The translations under genes were made by a program, and so were the position numbers. The notes beneath the pieces are model-generated. The model was not told where the DNA came from, did no database searches, and was given only the letters and a program-made list of their open reading frames with translations. Positions 17,183 to 28,270 of a DNA stretch of 64,000 nt are shown piece by piece (position 1 is the first letter of the stretch; every line of letters begins with the position of its first letter). The stretch is from an uncultured Paracoccaceae bacterium (lineage in GTDB: Bacteria > Pseudomonadota > Alphaproteobacteria > Rhodobacterales > Rhodobacteraceae). The stretch spans positions 124,001 through 188,000 of the forward strand of contig CANMAI010000010.1 of the NCBI GenBank assembly GCA_947495795.1, given 5' to 3'.

Positions 17183-17378
17183 GTGATGAATACTCCGAAC
17201 AAGGTGATGTGAGACCAAGGTAATGCCGGAGCGGGGCGAATTTGTGGCGGGATGCTGGTTAATTGAGGCGCGTGCCGCGCCATTTCCTTCAGCCCCGGTT
17301 TCGCCTTCGGCAAAATCGGGGCAGTGGGGCTGCCTTGGTGTTTCGGCTTTTTGCCAGGACCGTTGGGTGCGGGCTCAA

Positions 17379-17405
17379 AGCGTTTTCGAGTGTTCCGGAA
17401 ACGCT
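17379..17405 (-). terminator. Hairpin after dapD, copy 2 of a dispersed palindromic element
   Basis: AGCGTTT (17379-17385 region) pairs with AAACGCT (17398-17404 region) around a loop with TTCC. It begins at the dapD stop codon on the minus strand and is followed by TTTGA on that strand, so it probably acts as the dapD terminator. A related sequence is at 8645-8680. Confidence 0.5.
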
Positions 17406-18233
<828 letters not shown>

Positions 18234-18375
18234 GGCGTGTCCCCTGATAAGTTTGCGGGGAGGGATAGTGGATGCAGCGGCCGCGCGCAACGGGCCGAGT
18301 GTGAGGTTTTTCATGGTATCCGGTCCCGCTCTGTGGTCTGACTGAGGGCTTGAAGTTTGAGACTGAGGACATGGC

Positions 18376-19197
18376 ATGAGTGACAGAGCGCAGCATCGTT
18401 TCCCTAAGGCGGATGAGGATATCCGGCAATCGCGGGGTGTGCCCGATACGCCGCAGACGCGGGCGCCTTCCTACCGGCTGGCCTTTGCGGATGACGAGTT
18501 CCTGTGCCGGGACGAGTTGCGGCCTGTGCGGTTGCAGCTTGAGTTGCTGAAGCCCGAGATGACGCTGGCGGAGGCGGGCATCACCTCGACCATTGTGATG
18601 TTCGGCGGGGCGCGGATACCGGACCCGGAGGAGAAGGCGACGGCGCGGACGGAGACGCTGGCGGGGCTTTCGCATTACTACGCCGAGGCGGAAGAGTTTG
18701 CGCGGCTTTGCACGCTGAAAAGCCTGAAGACCGGCGGCACGGAGGATGTGATTATCACCGGTGGTGGGCCGGGCGTGATGGAGGCGGGTTGCAAAGGGGC
18801 GGAGCGGGCTGGCGGGAAATCCATCTCGCTCAACATCGTGTTGCCGCATGAGCAGGCGCCCAACTCCTATGCTTCGCCGGAGCTGTGTTTCAACTTTCAT
18901 TATTTCGCGATCCGGAAGATGCATTTTCTGATGCGGGCGAAGGCGATTACGGTGTTTCCCGGTGGATTCGGGACGCTGGATGAGCTGTTCGAGACGCTGA
19001 CGCTGGTGCAGACGCAGCGGATGGCACCGTTGCCCATTCTGCTGTTTGGCGAGGCATTCTGGCGGAGCATCATCAACTGGGAGGCTCTGGCGGATGCGGG
19101 CACCATCTCGGACGAGGATATCAAGCTTTTCCGGTTTGTGGAAACGGCGGACGAGGCCATGACGTTGATGGAAAACTGGGAGCCGGTGGAGGGCTGA
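18376..19197 (+). CDS. LOG family protein (TIGR00730-type nucleotide phosphoribohydrolase)
   Basis: A 273-residue Rossmann-fold protein. The LOG motifs are present: [15 protein letters not shown] (as [10 protein letters not shown]) with the catalytic arginine/glutamate region, and [13 protein letters not shown] matching PGGxGTxxE. Members release the base from nucleoside 5'-monophosphates, best known for cytokinin activation, though bacterial substrates vary. The N-terminal 80 residues are longer than in minimal LOG proteins. The next gene begins 3 bases after its stop, indicating an operon. Confidence 0.9.
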   Translation: MSDRAQHRFPKADEDIRQSRGVPDTPQTRAPSYRLAFADDEFLCRDELRPVRLQLELLKPEMTLAEAGITSTIVMFGGARIPDPEEKATARTETLAGLSHYYAEAEEFARLCTLKSLKTGGTEDVIITGGGPGVMEAGCKGAERAGGKSISLNIVLPHEQAPNSYASPELCFNFHYFAIRKMHFLMRAKAITVFPGGFGTLDELFETLTLVQTQRMAPLPILLFGEAFWRSIINWEALADAGTISDEDIKLFRFVETADEAMTLMENWEPVEG

Positions 19198-19200
19198 CGC

Positions 19201-20076
19201 GTGGCGGAATTTGCGCTTTATGACGGGCCGCTGACGGACAATGCGCGCTGGGTGGAGGTTGCTGCGCGCGAGGGCGATGTGGTGGTGGCCACGCCGCCGA
19301 AATCCGGCACCACATGGACGCAATCGATCTGTGCTTTGCTGATCTCTGGCGATCCGGGCGTGGATGCAAAGAACTCGGTTGTTTCTCCGTGGGTGGACAT
19401 TCGGCTGAGAGAGATTGGGCCGATGCTGGAGGAGCTGGAGGGGCAGACGCGCAAGCGCTATCTGAAGACGCATACGCCGCTGGACGGGGTGCCGGTGCGG
19501 GAAGATTGCATTTATTTCGGTGTGTATCGCCACCCGTTGGATGTGCATTTTTCGATGCGACGGCATGTGGAGAATATGCAGCTGGATGCGTTGGATCGGT
19601 TTTATCCGGAGGATATTTCGGAAAGTTTTGAGATGTTTCTGGGGCTGGGTGCGGATGGTGACGGGATCGATATGCCGGGACTGGCAGGTATTGTGCATCA
19701 TTATCGCTGTGCGCGGGCTCTGGCAGCGCGGGAGAATGTGCATCTCTTCCACTATGCCGATATGAGCCGGGATCTGGCCGGAGCGATGGGCCGGATGGCG
19801 GCGGCGATGGGTATTTTGCATGATGCAGAGCGGATGGCGGCGCTGGTGGAGGCCGCGACGTTTGACAACATGAAGGCCAATGCGGACCGTTTTGCGCCGA
19901 GCGCGGGGCTTGGGGTATGGGCTTCGGACGCTGCGTTTTTTGACAGCGGGTCGAGCGGCAAATGGTCGGGGCGGCTTTCTGAGGCGGAGCTTGCGGCTTA
20001 TGATGCGGCGATGGAGACGTTGCTGCCAGAGGGCGCGCGGCGGTGGCTGGAGTGGGGCTCCGCACCTGAGCGGTGA
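19201..20076 (+). CDS. Sulfotransferase domain protein
   Basis: A 291-residue cytosolic sulfotransferase. The 5'-phosphosulfate loop [13 protein letters not shown] is at about residues 30-42, and the 3'-phosphate-binding segment [14 protein letters not shown] near residue 110 supplies the conserved Arg/Ser. The C-terminal [16 protein letters not shown] resembles the R-K-G-x-x-G-D-W-K loop in degenerate form. It would transfer sulfate from PAPS to a small hydroxyl acceptor; the acceptor is unknown. It starts with GTG right after the LOG gene and is followed by kynA. Confidence 0.88.
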   Translation: MAEFALYDGPLTDNARWVEVAAREGDVVVATPPKSGTTWTQSICALLISGDPGVDAKNSVVSPWVDIRLREIGPMLEELEGQTRKRYLKTHTPLDGVPVREDCIYFGVYRHPLDVHFSMRRHVENMQLDALDRFYPEDISESFEMFLGLGADGDGIDMPGLAGIVHHYRCARALAARENVHLFHYADMSRDLAGAMGRMAAAMGILHDAERMAALVEAATFDNMKANADRFAPSAGLGVWASDAAFFDSGSSGKWSGRLSEAELAAYDAAMETLLPEGARRWLEWGSAPER

Positions 20077-20090
20077 GAGAAGAGGGTGCT

Positions 20091-20927
20091 ATGGGTGATC
20101 CTTACAATCCGGAGACGGATGGGGCCGAGATGCGGTTTCGGGACCGGATGTCTTATACCGATTATCTGGGGCTGGATGCTGTTCTGAGCGCGCAGGCACC
20201 GCTTTCGGAAGCGCATGACGAGATGCTGTTTATCATCCAGCACCAGACATCTGAGTTGTGGATGCGGCTGGTTCTGCATGAATTGCGCGCGGCGCGGGCG
20301 GCCTTGAGCCGGGATGATCTGCAGCCTGCGTTCAAGATGCTGGCGCGGGTGGCGCGCATCTTTGAGCAGTTGAACGGCGCATGGGACGTGCTGCGCACGA
20401 TGACGCCGAGCGAATACACGGAGTTTCGGGAGGCGCTTGGCCAAAGCTCCGGCTTTCAGAGCCATCAGTACCGGATGATCGAATTCATGCTGGGCAATCG
20501 GAACCCCGCCATGCTGAAGCCGCATGCGCACCGGCCCGATCTGGTGAGTGCGCTGGAAGCGGAACTGACGGAGCCGAGCCTTTACGCGGTCGTGCTGGGG
20601 GTCGTTTCCCGCGCAGGGCTTGATGTGCCGAAGGATGTGCTGGCGCGTGATATTTCGGCGATGCACGTGGAAGACGCGCGGATCGTGGATCTTTGGGCGG
20701 AGGTCTATCGGGACACGGCAAAGCATTGGCCGCTTTACCAGTTGGCCGAGACGCTGGTGGATCTTGAGGACTACTTTCGGCGCTGGCGCTTCAACCACGT
20801 AACGACAGTGGAGCGGGTGATCGGCTTCAAGCGCGGTACGGGTGGCACCGGCGGTGTATCCTATCTCAAGCGGATGCTGGAGGTAGAGCTTTTCCCCGAG
20901 TTGTGGCGTGTGCGGACGGTGCTGTAA
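20091..20927 (+). CDS. kynA: Tryptophan 2,3-dioxygenase
   Basis: Opens the indole ring of tryptophan to N-formylkynurenine using haem. The 278-residue protein has the classic motifs: [48 protein letters not shown] (substrate carboxylate arginine), the haem-ligand histidine in [16 protein letters not shown], and [12 protein letters not shown] 20091 follows an AGAGGGTG ribosome-binding site. It is 14 bases after the sulfotransferase stop; the remaining kynurenine pathway genes are not in the window. Confidence 0.95.
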   Translation: MGDPYNPETDGAEMRFRDRMSYTDYLGLDAVLSAQAPLSEAHDEMLFIIQHQTSELWMRLVLHELRAARAALSRDDLQPAFKMLARVARIFEQLNGAWDVLRTMTPSEYTEFREALGQSSGFQSHQYRMIEFMLGNRNPAMLKPHAHRPDLVSALEAELTEPSLYAVVLGVVSRAGLDVPKDVLARDISAMHVEDARIVDLWAEVYRDTAKHWPLYQLAETLVDLEDYFRRWRFNHVTTVERVIGFKRGTGGTGGVSYLKRMLEVELFPELWRVRTVL

Positions 20928-20930
20928 GCT

Positions 20931-21524
20931 TCAGATATCATTGCCGATAAGGACCGACCAGACGAGGAAGGCCTCGCGGGTGTGGCGGTAGCTGCGGATG
21001 CGCAGCTTTGTCCATAGTGTAGCGGTGGCGCGTTCTGGTGTGTTTGCGTTATCGGCCGCGAGGTACTGGCCGGTGATGCCCGATGCGCGGCATTGGAGGG
21101 CGATGCGCGGCAGGTGGAAGCGCTGGCTTACAAGGATGTAGCCGCCGCCAGGCGTGTACCCTTTCACAGCACGGCAGGTATCGGATGTTGTGACCGCGGA
21201 ACCATCGACTGCAATTTTCTGCGGTAGAACGCCCCTTTCCGAGAGCCAGATGCTCATAATCGTGGCGGCTTTCTGTGTGTTTGAGACGGTAATTGTCTGT
21301 GCGATATCTTGCTGGAGAAGCGCAAGGCCCGCTTCCAGCCGTTCGCGGTGCAGGGGGGAGATATTGCCGTCTCTGACGATGGCCCCGAAGATGATCGCCG
21401 TGTCTGCGGGCTGTGCGGTTTTCACCGTGACTATGGGGGTGGTGAGCGTGAGATAGGCAAGCGGAGTGAAGAAGATGGCTGCGACAAGCGCGAGGCCCAG
21501 GGCTGTGTGTTTGAGGTATCGCAT
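20931..21524 (-). CDS. YdcF/SanA family (DUF218) envelope protein
   Basis: A 197-residue protein anchored by an N-terminal helix (about residues 8-28). The DUF218 pattern is visible: AIIFGAIVRDGNISPLHRERLEAG (as FGAIVRDG and LHRERLEAG), then a conserved SxTxS-like TTSDTCRAVKG and GYILVSQRFHLPRI. Homologues such as SanA affect envelope barrier function; chemistry is unknown. It converges with kynA, leaving only three bases between stops. Confidence 0.82.
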   Translation of the reverse strand: MRYLKHTALGLALVAAIFFTPLAYLTLTTPIVTVKTAQPADTAIIFGAIVRDGNISPLHRERLEAGLALLQQDIAQTITVSNTQKAATIMSIWLSERGVLPQKIAVDGSAVTTSDTCRAVKGYTPGGGYILVSQRFHLPRIALQCRASGITGQYLAADNANTPERATATLWTKLRIRSYRHTREAFLVWSVLIGNDI

Positions 21525-21542
21525 GTGATGTTACCGCATCGC

Positions 21543-23648
21543 TCAGGTGGCTTTGCCCTTGCCGCGCCTTGGGAAGGCGTTGCCGCCATTGGTGTTGCCG
21601 CGTGGCTTGCCGGAGCCCTTGGGGCCGACGCGCTTGGAGGGATCGCCCGCGTTTTTCGGGCGGGGCTTTGTTGTGGCTTTGGATCCATGATCAGCCGCTG
21701 CCGCTTTGGGTTTTGCGCCGGGCTTCATCGGGCTCCGCTCCGTCTTGGGCGATTTGGGCGGGCGCCTGCCTTTGGGCGGGCGCTGCGCCGGCTGCTCTGA
21801 CTTTGGTTTGGATTGCTTCGCCGGGTTTTGAGGTGCAGGTTCGGGCGTGGCCTCCTGCCGTGGCTTCCCTGAAGGTTCCTTGCCGGGGCGCTCCGCCTTT
21901 TGGCGTTGCTTGTGATCCGGGCGCTTGCCTTTTGGTTTGCGGGCGTTGCGGTCGAGCTTCGGTTCGGCGTCCATCTGCTGGAGGGTTGCCCCATCTTCCA
22001 GCGCCATGCCGGGGCCGAGGGCGGCGAGGAAACCGGGAAGGCTTTTGTCAAGGATCTGTACGTAGGTTTCCGTCTGCTGGATGCGGATGGCCCCGATATC
22101 GTCTTTCGTGATGTCACCTTTGCGGCAGAGAAGGGGGAGGAGCCAGCGGGCCTCTACCCGGTTGGCACGCCCGACGGAGACGGAGAACCATGTGCTTGGG
22201 CCGAAGCTGTCCTTGGCGCGGGGTTCTATGCTTCCGGGGGCGGAGAGTTCTTCCGGGGCGGATTGGCGGCTGCGGTAGAGCTGAATGTAGGCTGCGGCGA
22301 GCTGTTCGGGGCTGAAGCGGGCGACGAGTTTTGCGGCGAAACCTTCTGCATCCTCGCCGATCGGATCGGTCCAGGAACTGTCGGCGAGCAGGCGTTCCTC
22401 GTCCCGCGCAAGAACTTCCTGTGCGGACGGAGGGTTGGCCCATTCTGCGGTAACCTTGGCCGTTCTCAGCAGGCGGTCCGCCTTGGAACGGGCCTTGGCG
22501 GGTACGATCAGCGCGCTGACGCCCTTGCGTCCGGCGCGGCCCGTGCGGCCCGAGCGGTGGAGCAACGTGTCGGCGTTGGTGGGGAGATCCGCATGGATCA
22601 CAAGCTCCAGATTGGGCAGGTCGATGCCGCGGGCGGCAACATCGGTGGCCACGCAGACGCGGGCGCGGCCATCGCGCATGGCCTGAAGGGCGTGGGTGCG
22701 TTCAGTTTGCGTCAACTCTCCGGAAAGTGCCACGACGGAGAAGCCGCGATTGGTGAAGCGGGTGGTGAGCCGGTTGACGGTGGCGCGGGTGTTGCAGAAG
22801 ACGATGGCGTTCTTGGCCTCGTAGTACCGCAGGACGTTGATGATGGCGTTTTCCACATCGCGCTGGGCGACATTGAGCGCGCGGTACTCGATATCGGTGT
22901 GCTGCGTCGCCTCGCCCTTGGTGGTGACGCGCACCGCGTCCTTCTGGTAGCTGCGAGCCAGATTGGCGATGGCGCGCGGCACCGTGGCGGAGAACATCAG
23001 CGTGCGGCGGCTCTCAGGCGCTTCGCCAAGGATGAACTCCAGATCCTCGCGAAAGCCGAGATCGAGCATCTCGTCCGCCTCGTCCAGAACGACGGCGCGG
23101 AGTGCACTCATATCCATCGAGTTGCGCTGGATATGATCGCGCAGGCGGCCCGGCGTGGCGACGACGATATGGGCGCCGCGGGCCAGCGCGCGCCGCTCGT
23201 CCCGCATATCCATGCCGCCGACGCAAGAGGTGACGATGGCGCCGGTTTTGCCGTAGAGCCATGTAAGTTCGCGGCGGACCTGAAGGGCAAGCTCGCGCGT
23301 TGGGGCGATGATGAGGGCGAGGGGGGCGGCTGCGGCCCCGAACGCCGGAGCATCGCCGAGAAGCGTGGGGGCAATGGCCAGCCCGAAGCCCACCGTTTTA
23401 CCGGATCCGGTTTGGGCCGAGACGAGGAGATCGGCGTCCTCAAGCTCCGGCTGGGTGACGGCCTCTTGCACGGGTGTGAGCGCCTCGTAGCCTTGTTGCT
23501 GGAGCGCGAGGGAGAGGGCTTCGATCACTTGGGGCACCTGTTCTGTTGCGGGCAAGGGTGCTTCGTTAAGGGGTAAGCGGGGCGATGTATATGGTAATCT
23601 CGACCGTTTGCACTGCCTCAGGTTTGTTTTGGCCCCGGTTTTCGCCAC
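21543..23648 (-). CDS. DEAD-box RNA helicase with DbpA-type C-terminal RNA-binding domain
   Basis: A 701-residue ATP-dependent RNA helicase for RNA unwinding or ribosome assembly. Motifs in order: Q motif (ALTPVQEAV), motif I AQTGSGKT, Ia PTRELALQ, Ib TPGRL, motif II DEAD in VLDEADEMLDLG, motif III SAT, then ARGIDLP and HRSGRTGRAGRKG. Residues around 480-560 form a DbpA/CsdA-type domain (KDDIGAIRIQQTETYV), and the last 130 residues are Lys/Pro-rich and disordered, probably RNA-binding. The start is uncertain because no internal ATG precedes the Q motif; it overlaps the next gene upstream by 31 bases. Confidence 0.93.
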   Translation of the reverse strand: MAKTGAKTNLRQCKRSRLPYTSPRLPLNEAPLPATEQVPQVIEALSLALQQQGYEALTPVQEAVTQPELEDADLLVSAQTGSGKTVGFGLAIAPTLLGDAPAFGAAAAPLALIIAPTRELALQVRRELTWLYGKTGAIVTSCVGGMDMRDERRALARGAHIVVATPGRLRDHIQRNSMDMSALRAVVLDEADEMLDLGFREDLEFILGEAPESRRTLMFSATVPRAIANLARSYQKDAVRVTTKGEATQHTDIEYRALNVAQRDVENAIINVLRYYEAKNAIVFCNTRATVNRLTTRFTNRGFSVVALSGELTQTERTHALQAMRDGRARVCVATDVAARGIDLPNLELVIHADLPTNADTLLHRSGRTGRAGRKGVSALIVPAKARSKADRLLRTAKVTAEWANPPSAQEVLARDEERLLADSSWTDPIGEDAEGFAAKLVARFSPEQLAAAYIQLYRSRQSAPEELSAPGSIEPRAKDSFGPSTWFSVSVGRANRVEARWLLPLLCRKGDITKDDIGAIRIQQTETYVQILDKSLPGFLAALGPGMALEDGATLQQMDAEPKLDRNARKPKGKRPDHKQRQKAERPGKEPSGKPRQEATPEPAPQNPAKQSKPKSEQPAQRPPKGRRPPKSPKTERSPMKPGAKPKAAAADHGSKATTKPRPKNAGDPSKRVGPKGSGKPRGNTNGGNAFPRRGKGKAT

Positions 23649-24376
23649 GCGGCAGGAGCCGCGCGGTGGTAGCTTTCGAAAAGAGGGCCGCCCGTGGGTT
23701 CGAGAATTTCTGCCGCAAGCGTGATGACAGTGGCAATGTCCAGCCCTTCAAAAGCGGTATCGAAGGCGGAGAGAAAGCGCTGGGCCTGTTCGGGGTTGTG
23801 CGCTGCGAGAGCCCTTGGAATGGCTTTGCTCGATGCGGTCCAAAGGGTGCGGCTGCGGAAATAGTGAGTGGCCAGTTGCGGGTAGAGCGCAGTGAGCGTG
23901 GCTCTGGCTTCCTGTTCTGATCTTGGTGCTTTGAGATCTTCGATCAGATCGGTGATGGCATAGCGGGAGGCGTTGATCTCCTCCTGTGTCCACGCGATGG
24001 GGCCCCGATCGAGGTGGCGCTTTGCCGTGGCCTTGATTGCGGCTCCGAAGGGAGTGGTTGACGGTGCTTCCAGCCCTTCGGAAACCATGGATGCAAGGGA
24101 AGGGATGCCGCGCGGGCGGTCCACCTCCTCGTAGAAGTATTCCAGCGTTTCGGGATCGTGCGCGAAGATTTCAACCGGCCAACCGCCGTGGATGAAAGAC
24201 GTGCGGTAGGCGTGTTCCACGCGTTCAAATACGACGACGATATCGAGATCGGACGTTATTGTTCCTTCGCCGCGGACAAGGGAGCCTGCAATGAAAACCG
24301 CCTTCGCATCGGGATAGCGGGATTGGCGGATCTCCGTTGCTGCAGCGGTCAGGCGGTTGCGCACGATTTTCATCAT
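23618..24376 (-). CDS. Nucleotidyltransferase domain protein
   Basis: A 252-residue protein with the minimal nucleotidyltransferase motif: AVFIAGSLVRGEG followed by SDLDIVVVF, giving the GS and DxD catalytic residues. The rest is helical, with DLIEDLKAPRSEQEARATL, and resembles aminoglycoside-type or MNT-like nucleotidyltransferases fused to a helical domain. It overlaps the helicase gene downstream by 31 bases. Target unknown; a toxin-antitoxin role is not indicated because no HEPN partner is adjacent. Confidence 0.8.
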   Translation of the reverse strand: MMKIVRNRLTAAATEIRQSRYPDAKAVFIAGSLVRGEGTITSDLDIVVVFERVEHAYRTSFIHGGWPVEIFAHDPETLEYFYEEVDRPRGIPSLASMVSEGLEAPSTTPFGAAIKATAKRHLDRGPIAWTQEEINASRYAITDLIEDLKAPRSEQEARATLTALYPQLATHYFRSRTLWTASSKAIPRALAAHNPEQAQRFLSAFDTAFEGLDIATVITLAAEILEPTGGPLFESYHRAAPAAWRKPGPKQT

Positions 24377-24392
24377 GTTGATGCATGTACGA

Positions 24393-25019
24393 CTATTTGC
24401 AGTACGGCCCCCGCCGGTAGCTTGCCGTGTCGAAATGGAAGTGGTCGCGGTGGTGTCTGTCCGATTGCGGGCCGAGGACGGTGCCGAAGGGGCCGCAGGC
24501 GCTGGCGTGGAGGCGGCGCATGAGCTTTGAGTATTTGCGGCTGTTCCAGTCTTTCAGAACGCTCACTGTATCGCCGTTGGAGAGGGTAAAGGCCGCGATA
24601 TCGACAGCATTGCCCCTGGCATGTTCCGAAAGACGGCCAGCGCTGCGGCTGTTGCGATTGCGGCAGGCATAGCCCGCGACCACGCGCATATCGGTGATCA
24701 GCGTGCCGCTTTTGCGGGCGGCATCCTGCGCCTCGTTGGTGGCCCATGAATGGAGCGCCAGAGCGGTTTTGCAATTGATGCGGGGCTGGGCCTGCAGCTT
24801 TACGCCGCCAACCGCGTAGACCTTGACCGGATCGGACACGCCGCAGCCACCACCCGAGCCGCCGCTGATATCGTCGATCTCCACCCCAAGAAGCCCCTTC
24901 ATATCACAGATCGTGCCGACATCGGCGGGCAGGTTGAGTGCGCGGGCGAGGATTTCGTCATCCCGGTTGCCGCCGCAGGCCGCGAGCGGGATGAGGAAGA
25001 GAAGGATGAGAAGGCGCAT
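24393..25019 (-). CDS. Extensin-like C-terminal domain lipoprotein
   Basis: A 208-residue secreted protein. The N-terminus MRLLILLFLIPLAACGG carries a lipobox (LAAC) for lipidation. The C-terminal half is the extensin-like domain with CKTALALHSW, AGYACRNRNS, RLSEHARGNAVDIAAF and HRDHFHFD, a metal-binding D/H pattern similar to D,D-carboxypeptidases (VanY/MepA-like). It probably trims or binds peptidoglycan in the periplasm. Its start touches the tyrC stop, suggesting operon transcription with tyrC and hisC. Confidence 0.85.
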   Translation of the reverse strand: MRLLILLFLIPLAACGGNRDDEILARALNLPADVGTICDMKGLLGVEIDDISGGSGGGCGVSDPVKVYAVGGVKLQAQPRINCKTALALHSWATNEAQDAARKSGTLITDMRVVAGYACRNRNSRSAGRLSEHARGNAVDIAAFTLSNGDTVSVLKDWNSRKYSKLMRRLHASACGPFGTVLGPQSDRHHRDHFHFDTASYRRGPYCK

Positions 25020-25961
25020 TCAGGGCTCCGCTTTTGGTTTCGGGGCGGTTACTTCGGGCATGCGGCCAAAGTTTGGCGCATCGGTATCCTGGCCCGCATC
25101 GATGATGCCCCGGCGTATGGCACGGGTGCGGGTGAAATAGTCGTGGAGGTGATCGCCGTCGCCCTTGCGAATGGCACGCTGGAGGGCGAAAAGCTCTTCC
25201 GTGAAGCGGCCAAGGATCTCCAGCGTGGCCTCCTTGTTGGAAAGGAAGACATCGCGCCACATGGTTGGGTCCGACGCGGCGATGCGGGTGAAATCGCGGA
25301 ACCCGGCGGCGGAGTAGTTCACGACCTCGGTTTCCGTGACCCGTTTCAGATCATCCGCCACGCCGACCATTGTGTAGGCGATGAGGTGGGGTACGTGGGA
25401 GGTTACAGCGAGCACGCGGTCGTGGTGGGCGGGCTCCATATGATCGACATTTGCGCCGAGGGCCTGCCAGAACGCCGTGAGGTTCCGCAGAGCCTCCGGA
25501 TCCGTGCCTTCGACGGGGGTCAGCAGGCTCCACCGATTGTCGAAAAGCTCGGCGAAGCCGGAGGCGGGGCCCGACTGTTCCGTGCCCGCAAGGGGGTGTC
25601 CCGGAATGAAGTGCGTGCCGTTGGGCAGGTGCGGCTGGATCGCCTGGATGACGTCGAACTTGACGGAGCCGACATCGGTAATGGTCGCACCCGGCGCGAT
25701 ATGGGGCGCGATTTCCTGCATCACGGCGCCCATGGCACCGACCGGAGTGCAGAGAATGATAAGATCGGCGCCCTGCACCGTCTCTGCGTTGGTGTCCATG
25801 ATCGCGTCGCAGAGCCCCAGCCTCTTTGCCTCCGCCCGCGTGTCGGCAGAGCGGGCGGTGCCGGTGACCCTGCCCGTGTATTCAGCCCGGCGGAGCGCGT
25901 GGACGAAGGACGACGAAATGAGACCGAGGCCGATAAGGGCGATATGCTTGTAGACGATCAT
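25020..25961 (-). CDS. tyrC: Prephenate/arogenate dehydrogenase
   Basis: Oxidatively decarboxylates prephenate or arogenate toward tyrosine. The 313-residue protein has an N-terminal NAD(P)-binding loop GLGLISSSF (residues 11-19), a nucleotide-binding strand ILCTPVGA, and the family blocks [23 protein letters not shown] and [16 protein letters not shown] in the helical domain. Overlaps hisC by four bases. Whether it prefers arogenate (tyrC) or prephenate (tyrA) cannot be decided by eye. Confidence 0.92.
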   Translation of the reverse strand: MIVYKHIALIGLGLISSSFVHALRRAEYTGRVTGTARSADTRAEAKRLGLCDAIMDTNAETVQGADLIILCTPVGAMGAVMQEIAPHIAPGATITDVGSVKFDVIQAIQPHLPNGTHFIPGHPLAGTEQSGPASGFAELFDNRWSLLTPVEGTDPEALRNLTAFWQALGANVDHMEPAHHDRVLAVTSHVPHLIAYTMVGVADDLKRVTETEVVNYSAAGFRDFTRIAASDPTMWRDVFLSNKEATLEILGRFTEELFALQRAIRKGDGDHLHDYFTRTRAIRRGIIDAGQDTDAPNFGRMPEVTAPKPKAEP

Positions 25962-27058
25962 CGGTTTTCTTTCAGAAAATCGCCGATCAGGGAGGCGATG
26001 CGGCGGCAGGCAAGCTCGTCCCCGACCGTGATGCGCAAGGCGGTGGGCATCTTGTAACCCGTGATGCGGCGGACGATGAAGCCGTGCTGCTGGATATAGG
26101 CGTCGCAGGCCTCCGCTTCCGCTGCGCTGGCGAAATGGGGGACGACAAAATTGGCGTGGGCATCATCGGTTGCGAGGCCGAGGGCACGGAGTTCTGCTGT
26201 CAGCCATGTGCGCCATTTGGCGTTGGCGGCGCGGCAGCTTTCTATATAGCTTTGGTCGGCTATGGCCGCTTCGGCGGCGGCAAGAGCCGGGGCGGAGACG
26301 TTGAAGGGGCCGCGAATGCGGTTGAGCACGTCGATGATTTCTGCCGAGGCATAGCCCCAGCCGATGCGGAGCGCGCCGAGGCCGTAGATTTTGGAGAAGG
26401 TGCGGGTCATCACCACGTTGGGGTGTGCCTCCACAAGAGCGGCACCGCCATCATAGCCTTCCAGGTATTCGGCATAGGCGCCATCAATCACCAGAAGGCA
26501 GGTGGGCGGGAGCGCTTTGGCGAGTGCTTCGATTTCCGCAAGCGGGATCATCGTGCCGGTGGGATTGTTGGGATTGGCGATGAAGATGAGGCGTGTGGCC
26601 TCCGTGACCGCTGCGAGAATGGTTGCGGGATCGGTGTGGCGCTCTTTCTCCGCCACTTCCACGGGCGTTGCCCCGGCTGCGCGGGCCGAGATGGCGTACA
26701 TCGCGAAGCCGTGCTCGGTATGGATCACCTCTGTGCCGGGGCCTGCATAGGCGTAGCAGAGAAAGGCGATCACCTCATCCGAGCCCGCGCCGCAGATGAT
26801 GCGGGCAGGATCAAGGCCGTAGGTTTCGCCAATGGCTTCGCGCAGGGTGGCGTGATCGGAGGAAGGGTAAAGCTCCAGCGTCTCTGCGGCCGCGCGCACG
26901 GCTTCTTTGGCGGCGGGCGAGGGGCCGAGGGGATTTTCGTTGGAGGAGAGCTTGGTGACCTTGTTGGCCCCCTCCACATGCGCCTTGCCCGCCACATAGG
27001 GTGCGATATCGAGGATGCCGGGCTGCGGGGCCGGGCTCTGGCGGGCGTTGGTGGACAT
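25958..27058 (-). CDS. hisC: Histidinol-phosphate aminotransferase (aromatic aminotransferase-capable)
   Basis: PLP enzyme of 366 residues that transaminates histidinol phosphate and, in Rhodobacterales clusters like this, probably also prephenate or phenylpyruvate for aromatic amino acid synthesis. Seen: [12 protein letters not shown] near the N-terminus, [20 protein letters not shown], and the PLP-lysine in [17 protein letters not shown], with a C-terminal arginine in [12 protein letters not shown] 27058 is chosen over the upstream in-frame start. Overlap with tyrC supports the aromatic link. Confidence 0.9.
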   Translation of the reverse strand: MSTNARQSPAPQPGILDIAPYVAGKAHVEGANKVTKLSSNENPLGPSPAAKEAVRAAAETLELYPSSDHATLREAIGETYGLDPARIICGAGSDEVIAFLCYAYAGPGTEVIHTEHGFAMYAISARAAGATPVEVAEKERHTDPATILAAVTEATRLIFIANPNNPTGTMIPLAEIEALAKALPPTCLLVIDGAYAEYLEGYDGGAALVEAHPNVVMTRTFSKIYGLGALRIGWGYASAEIIDVLNRIRGPFNVSAPALAAAEAAIADQSYIESCRAANAKWRTWLTAELRALGLATDDAHANFVVPHFASAAEAEACDAYIQQHGFIVRRITGYKMPTALRITVGDELACRRIASLIGDFLKENR

Positions 27059-27262
27059 GCGCTTCACTCTCATTCAGGTTCGCCCCTCTTAGCCTGTGGG
27101 TGGCGCGATGAAAAGTTGTGATGCTGTGCACGGCTGAGGTCTGGGCGTGATGCGGCTTATTCCCGACGCATGAAGCGGCTGGCCACCTTCTGCCGGGGCT
27201 GTGGCTTGACAGGCCATGAGTTGAGTGGGAGAGCAGACGGAGGCGGTGGTGGAGCGCTTTTG

Positions 27263-28270
27263 ATGGAATTTTACAAGCAGAAGCGCCGGTTCTTACCTCC
27301 GCGATCCCTTCTTTCAAAGGCCACGCCTCAAGTGTTCGTGCATGCGGAGCGCAAGGTTTGTGAAAATATCGCGGCTGACAAAATGGATTTCTTTCGCCAT
27401 GTCGAGACGGTTGCGAACCGCAGAAATGTTGCGTGCAATGTGGTGCGCCATCTGCCGATCAACAGAAGTGAGCTGAGAGACTCGCATCACCTCAACATCC
27501 TGATGGGCGGCCTTCCGGCTTATGGCCGCTCCATCCTTCATGCCTGCCCGACCTACGTGCCCGGTTTCTGGTACTTCGACGAGCTTGGTGAGCGTGAAAG
27601 CTCCAGTATCGCGTTGCAGACATTTCTGCCGAGAATGATTGCAGAGGACCGGGCCAAGGCCTTTGCCGACAGGGTGCGGAAGCAGGTTCTGGGCAATGCA
27701 CGGACGAAGTGGCCGCAGCCCGATCGGGATGTAACGGCGTTGGACAAGGGTTCCATCGTTGTCTTTGCGCAGGAGTTGCGGCCCGGGCATCGTCAGACGG
27801 TGTATATGGAGACGGCCCCGATGCTCGAAGCCGTGATCTCGGCTGCCAAGGGGCGCAGGGTTTATATCAAGCCCCACCCTCTCCAGAGAGAGGAACAGCT
27901 GAAGATGGTTCGGAGCTTTCATGCCCCCGATCGCGGGGTGCATGTGGTGGATGCCAATCTGTTTGATCTGCTGGAAGCAGCGGCTTTCACGATCTCTATC
28001 GGGTCTGCGGCGTGTTTTGAGGGCTTTCTTCTAGGGAAGCCTGCGATTTTAACGGGGCGGACGGATTTCCATCACAACACTCTTACCGCGCGATCCGCCT
28101 CTGAGCTGTGTGATTGTATTGATCGCATCGAGACGACGACCTTCCATCATGATCGTTTTCTGACGTGGTTCTTGCGGGATTGCTGCATCAACCCGCGCGT
28201 TCCCGAAGCGCTGGGCAGGATCGAGGCGCGTATTGTCCAGAAGGGATTCTGGCCGCCAAGGGAGCCTTGA
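27263..28270 (+). CDS. Capsule polysaccharide biosynthesis-like (KpsS/KpsC-type) protein
   Basis: A 335-residue soluble protein with the C-terminal half of Kps-type glycosyltransferases: YIKPHPLQREEQ (phosphosugar-binding His-Pro region), a LFDLLEAAAFTISIGSAACFEGFLLGKPAI block (seen in shorter pieces, SIGSAACFEGF and GKPAIL) and a helical tail. Such proteins make Kdo linkers or capsule sugars, but no capsule cluster surrounds it, so the role is uncertain. ATG 27263 follows a GGTGGAG ribosome-binding site; an earlier in-frame codon has a Gly-rich leader and is less likely. Confidence 0.72.
   Translation: MEFYKQKRRFLPPRSLLSKATPQVFVHAERKVCENIAADKMDFFRHVETVANRRNVACNVVRHLPINRSELRDSHHLNILMGGLPAYGRSILHACPTYVPGFWYFDELGERESSSIALQTFLPRMIAEDRAKAFADRVRKQVLGNARTKWPQPDRDVTALDKGSIVVFAQELRPGHRQTVYMETAPMLEAVISAAKGRRVYIKPHPLQREEQLKMVRSFHAPDRGVHVVDANLFDLLEAAAFTISIGSAACFEGFLLGKPAILTGRTDFHHNTLTARSASELCDCIDRIETTTFHHDRFLTWFLRDCCINPRVPEALGRIEARIVQKGFWPPREP

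Noticed and set aside
16934-17212. 92-codon plus-strand frame opposite the frameshifted gene
   Set aside because: Shadow of the minus-strand gene with poor codon pattern and Gly/Cys-rich composition.
21900-23576. 558-codon plus-strand frame opposite the DEAD-box helicase
   Set aside because: Entirely antisense to clear helicase motifs; a composition artefact.
23618-24376. Nucleotidyltransferase as an MNT antitoxin of a HEPN/MNT pair
   Set aside because: No HEPN toxin gene next to it; the neighbour is a helicase.
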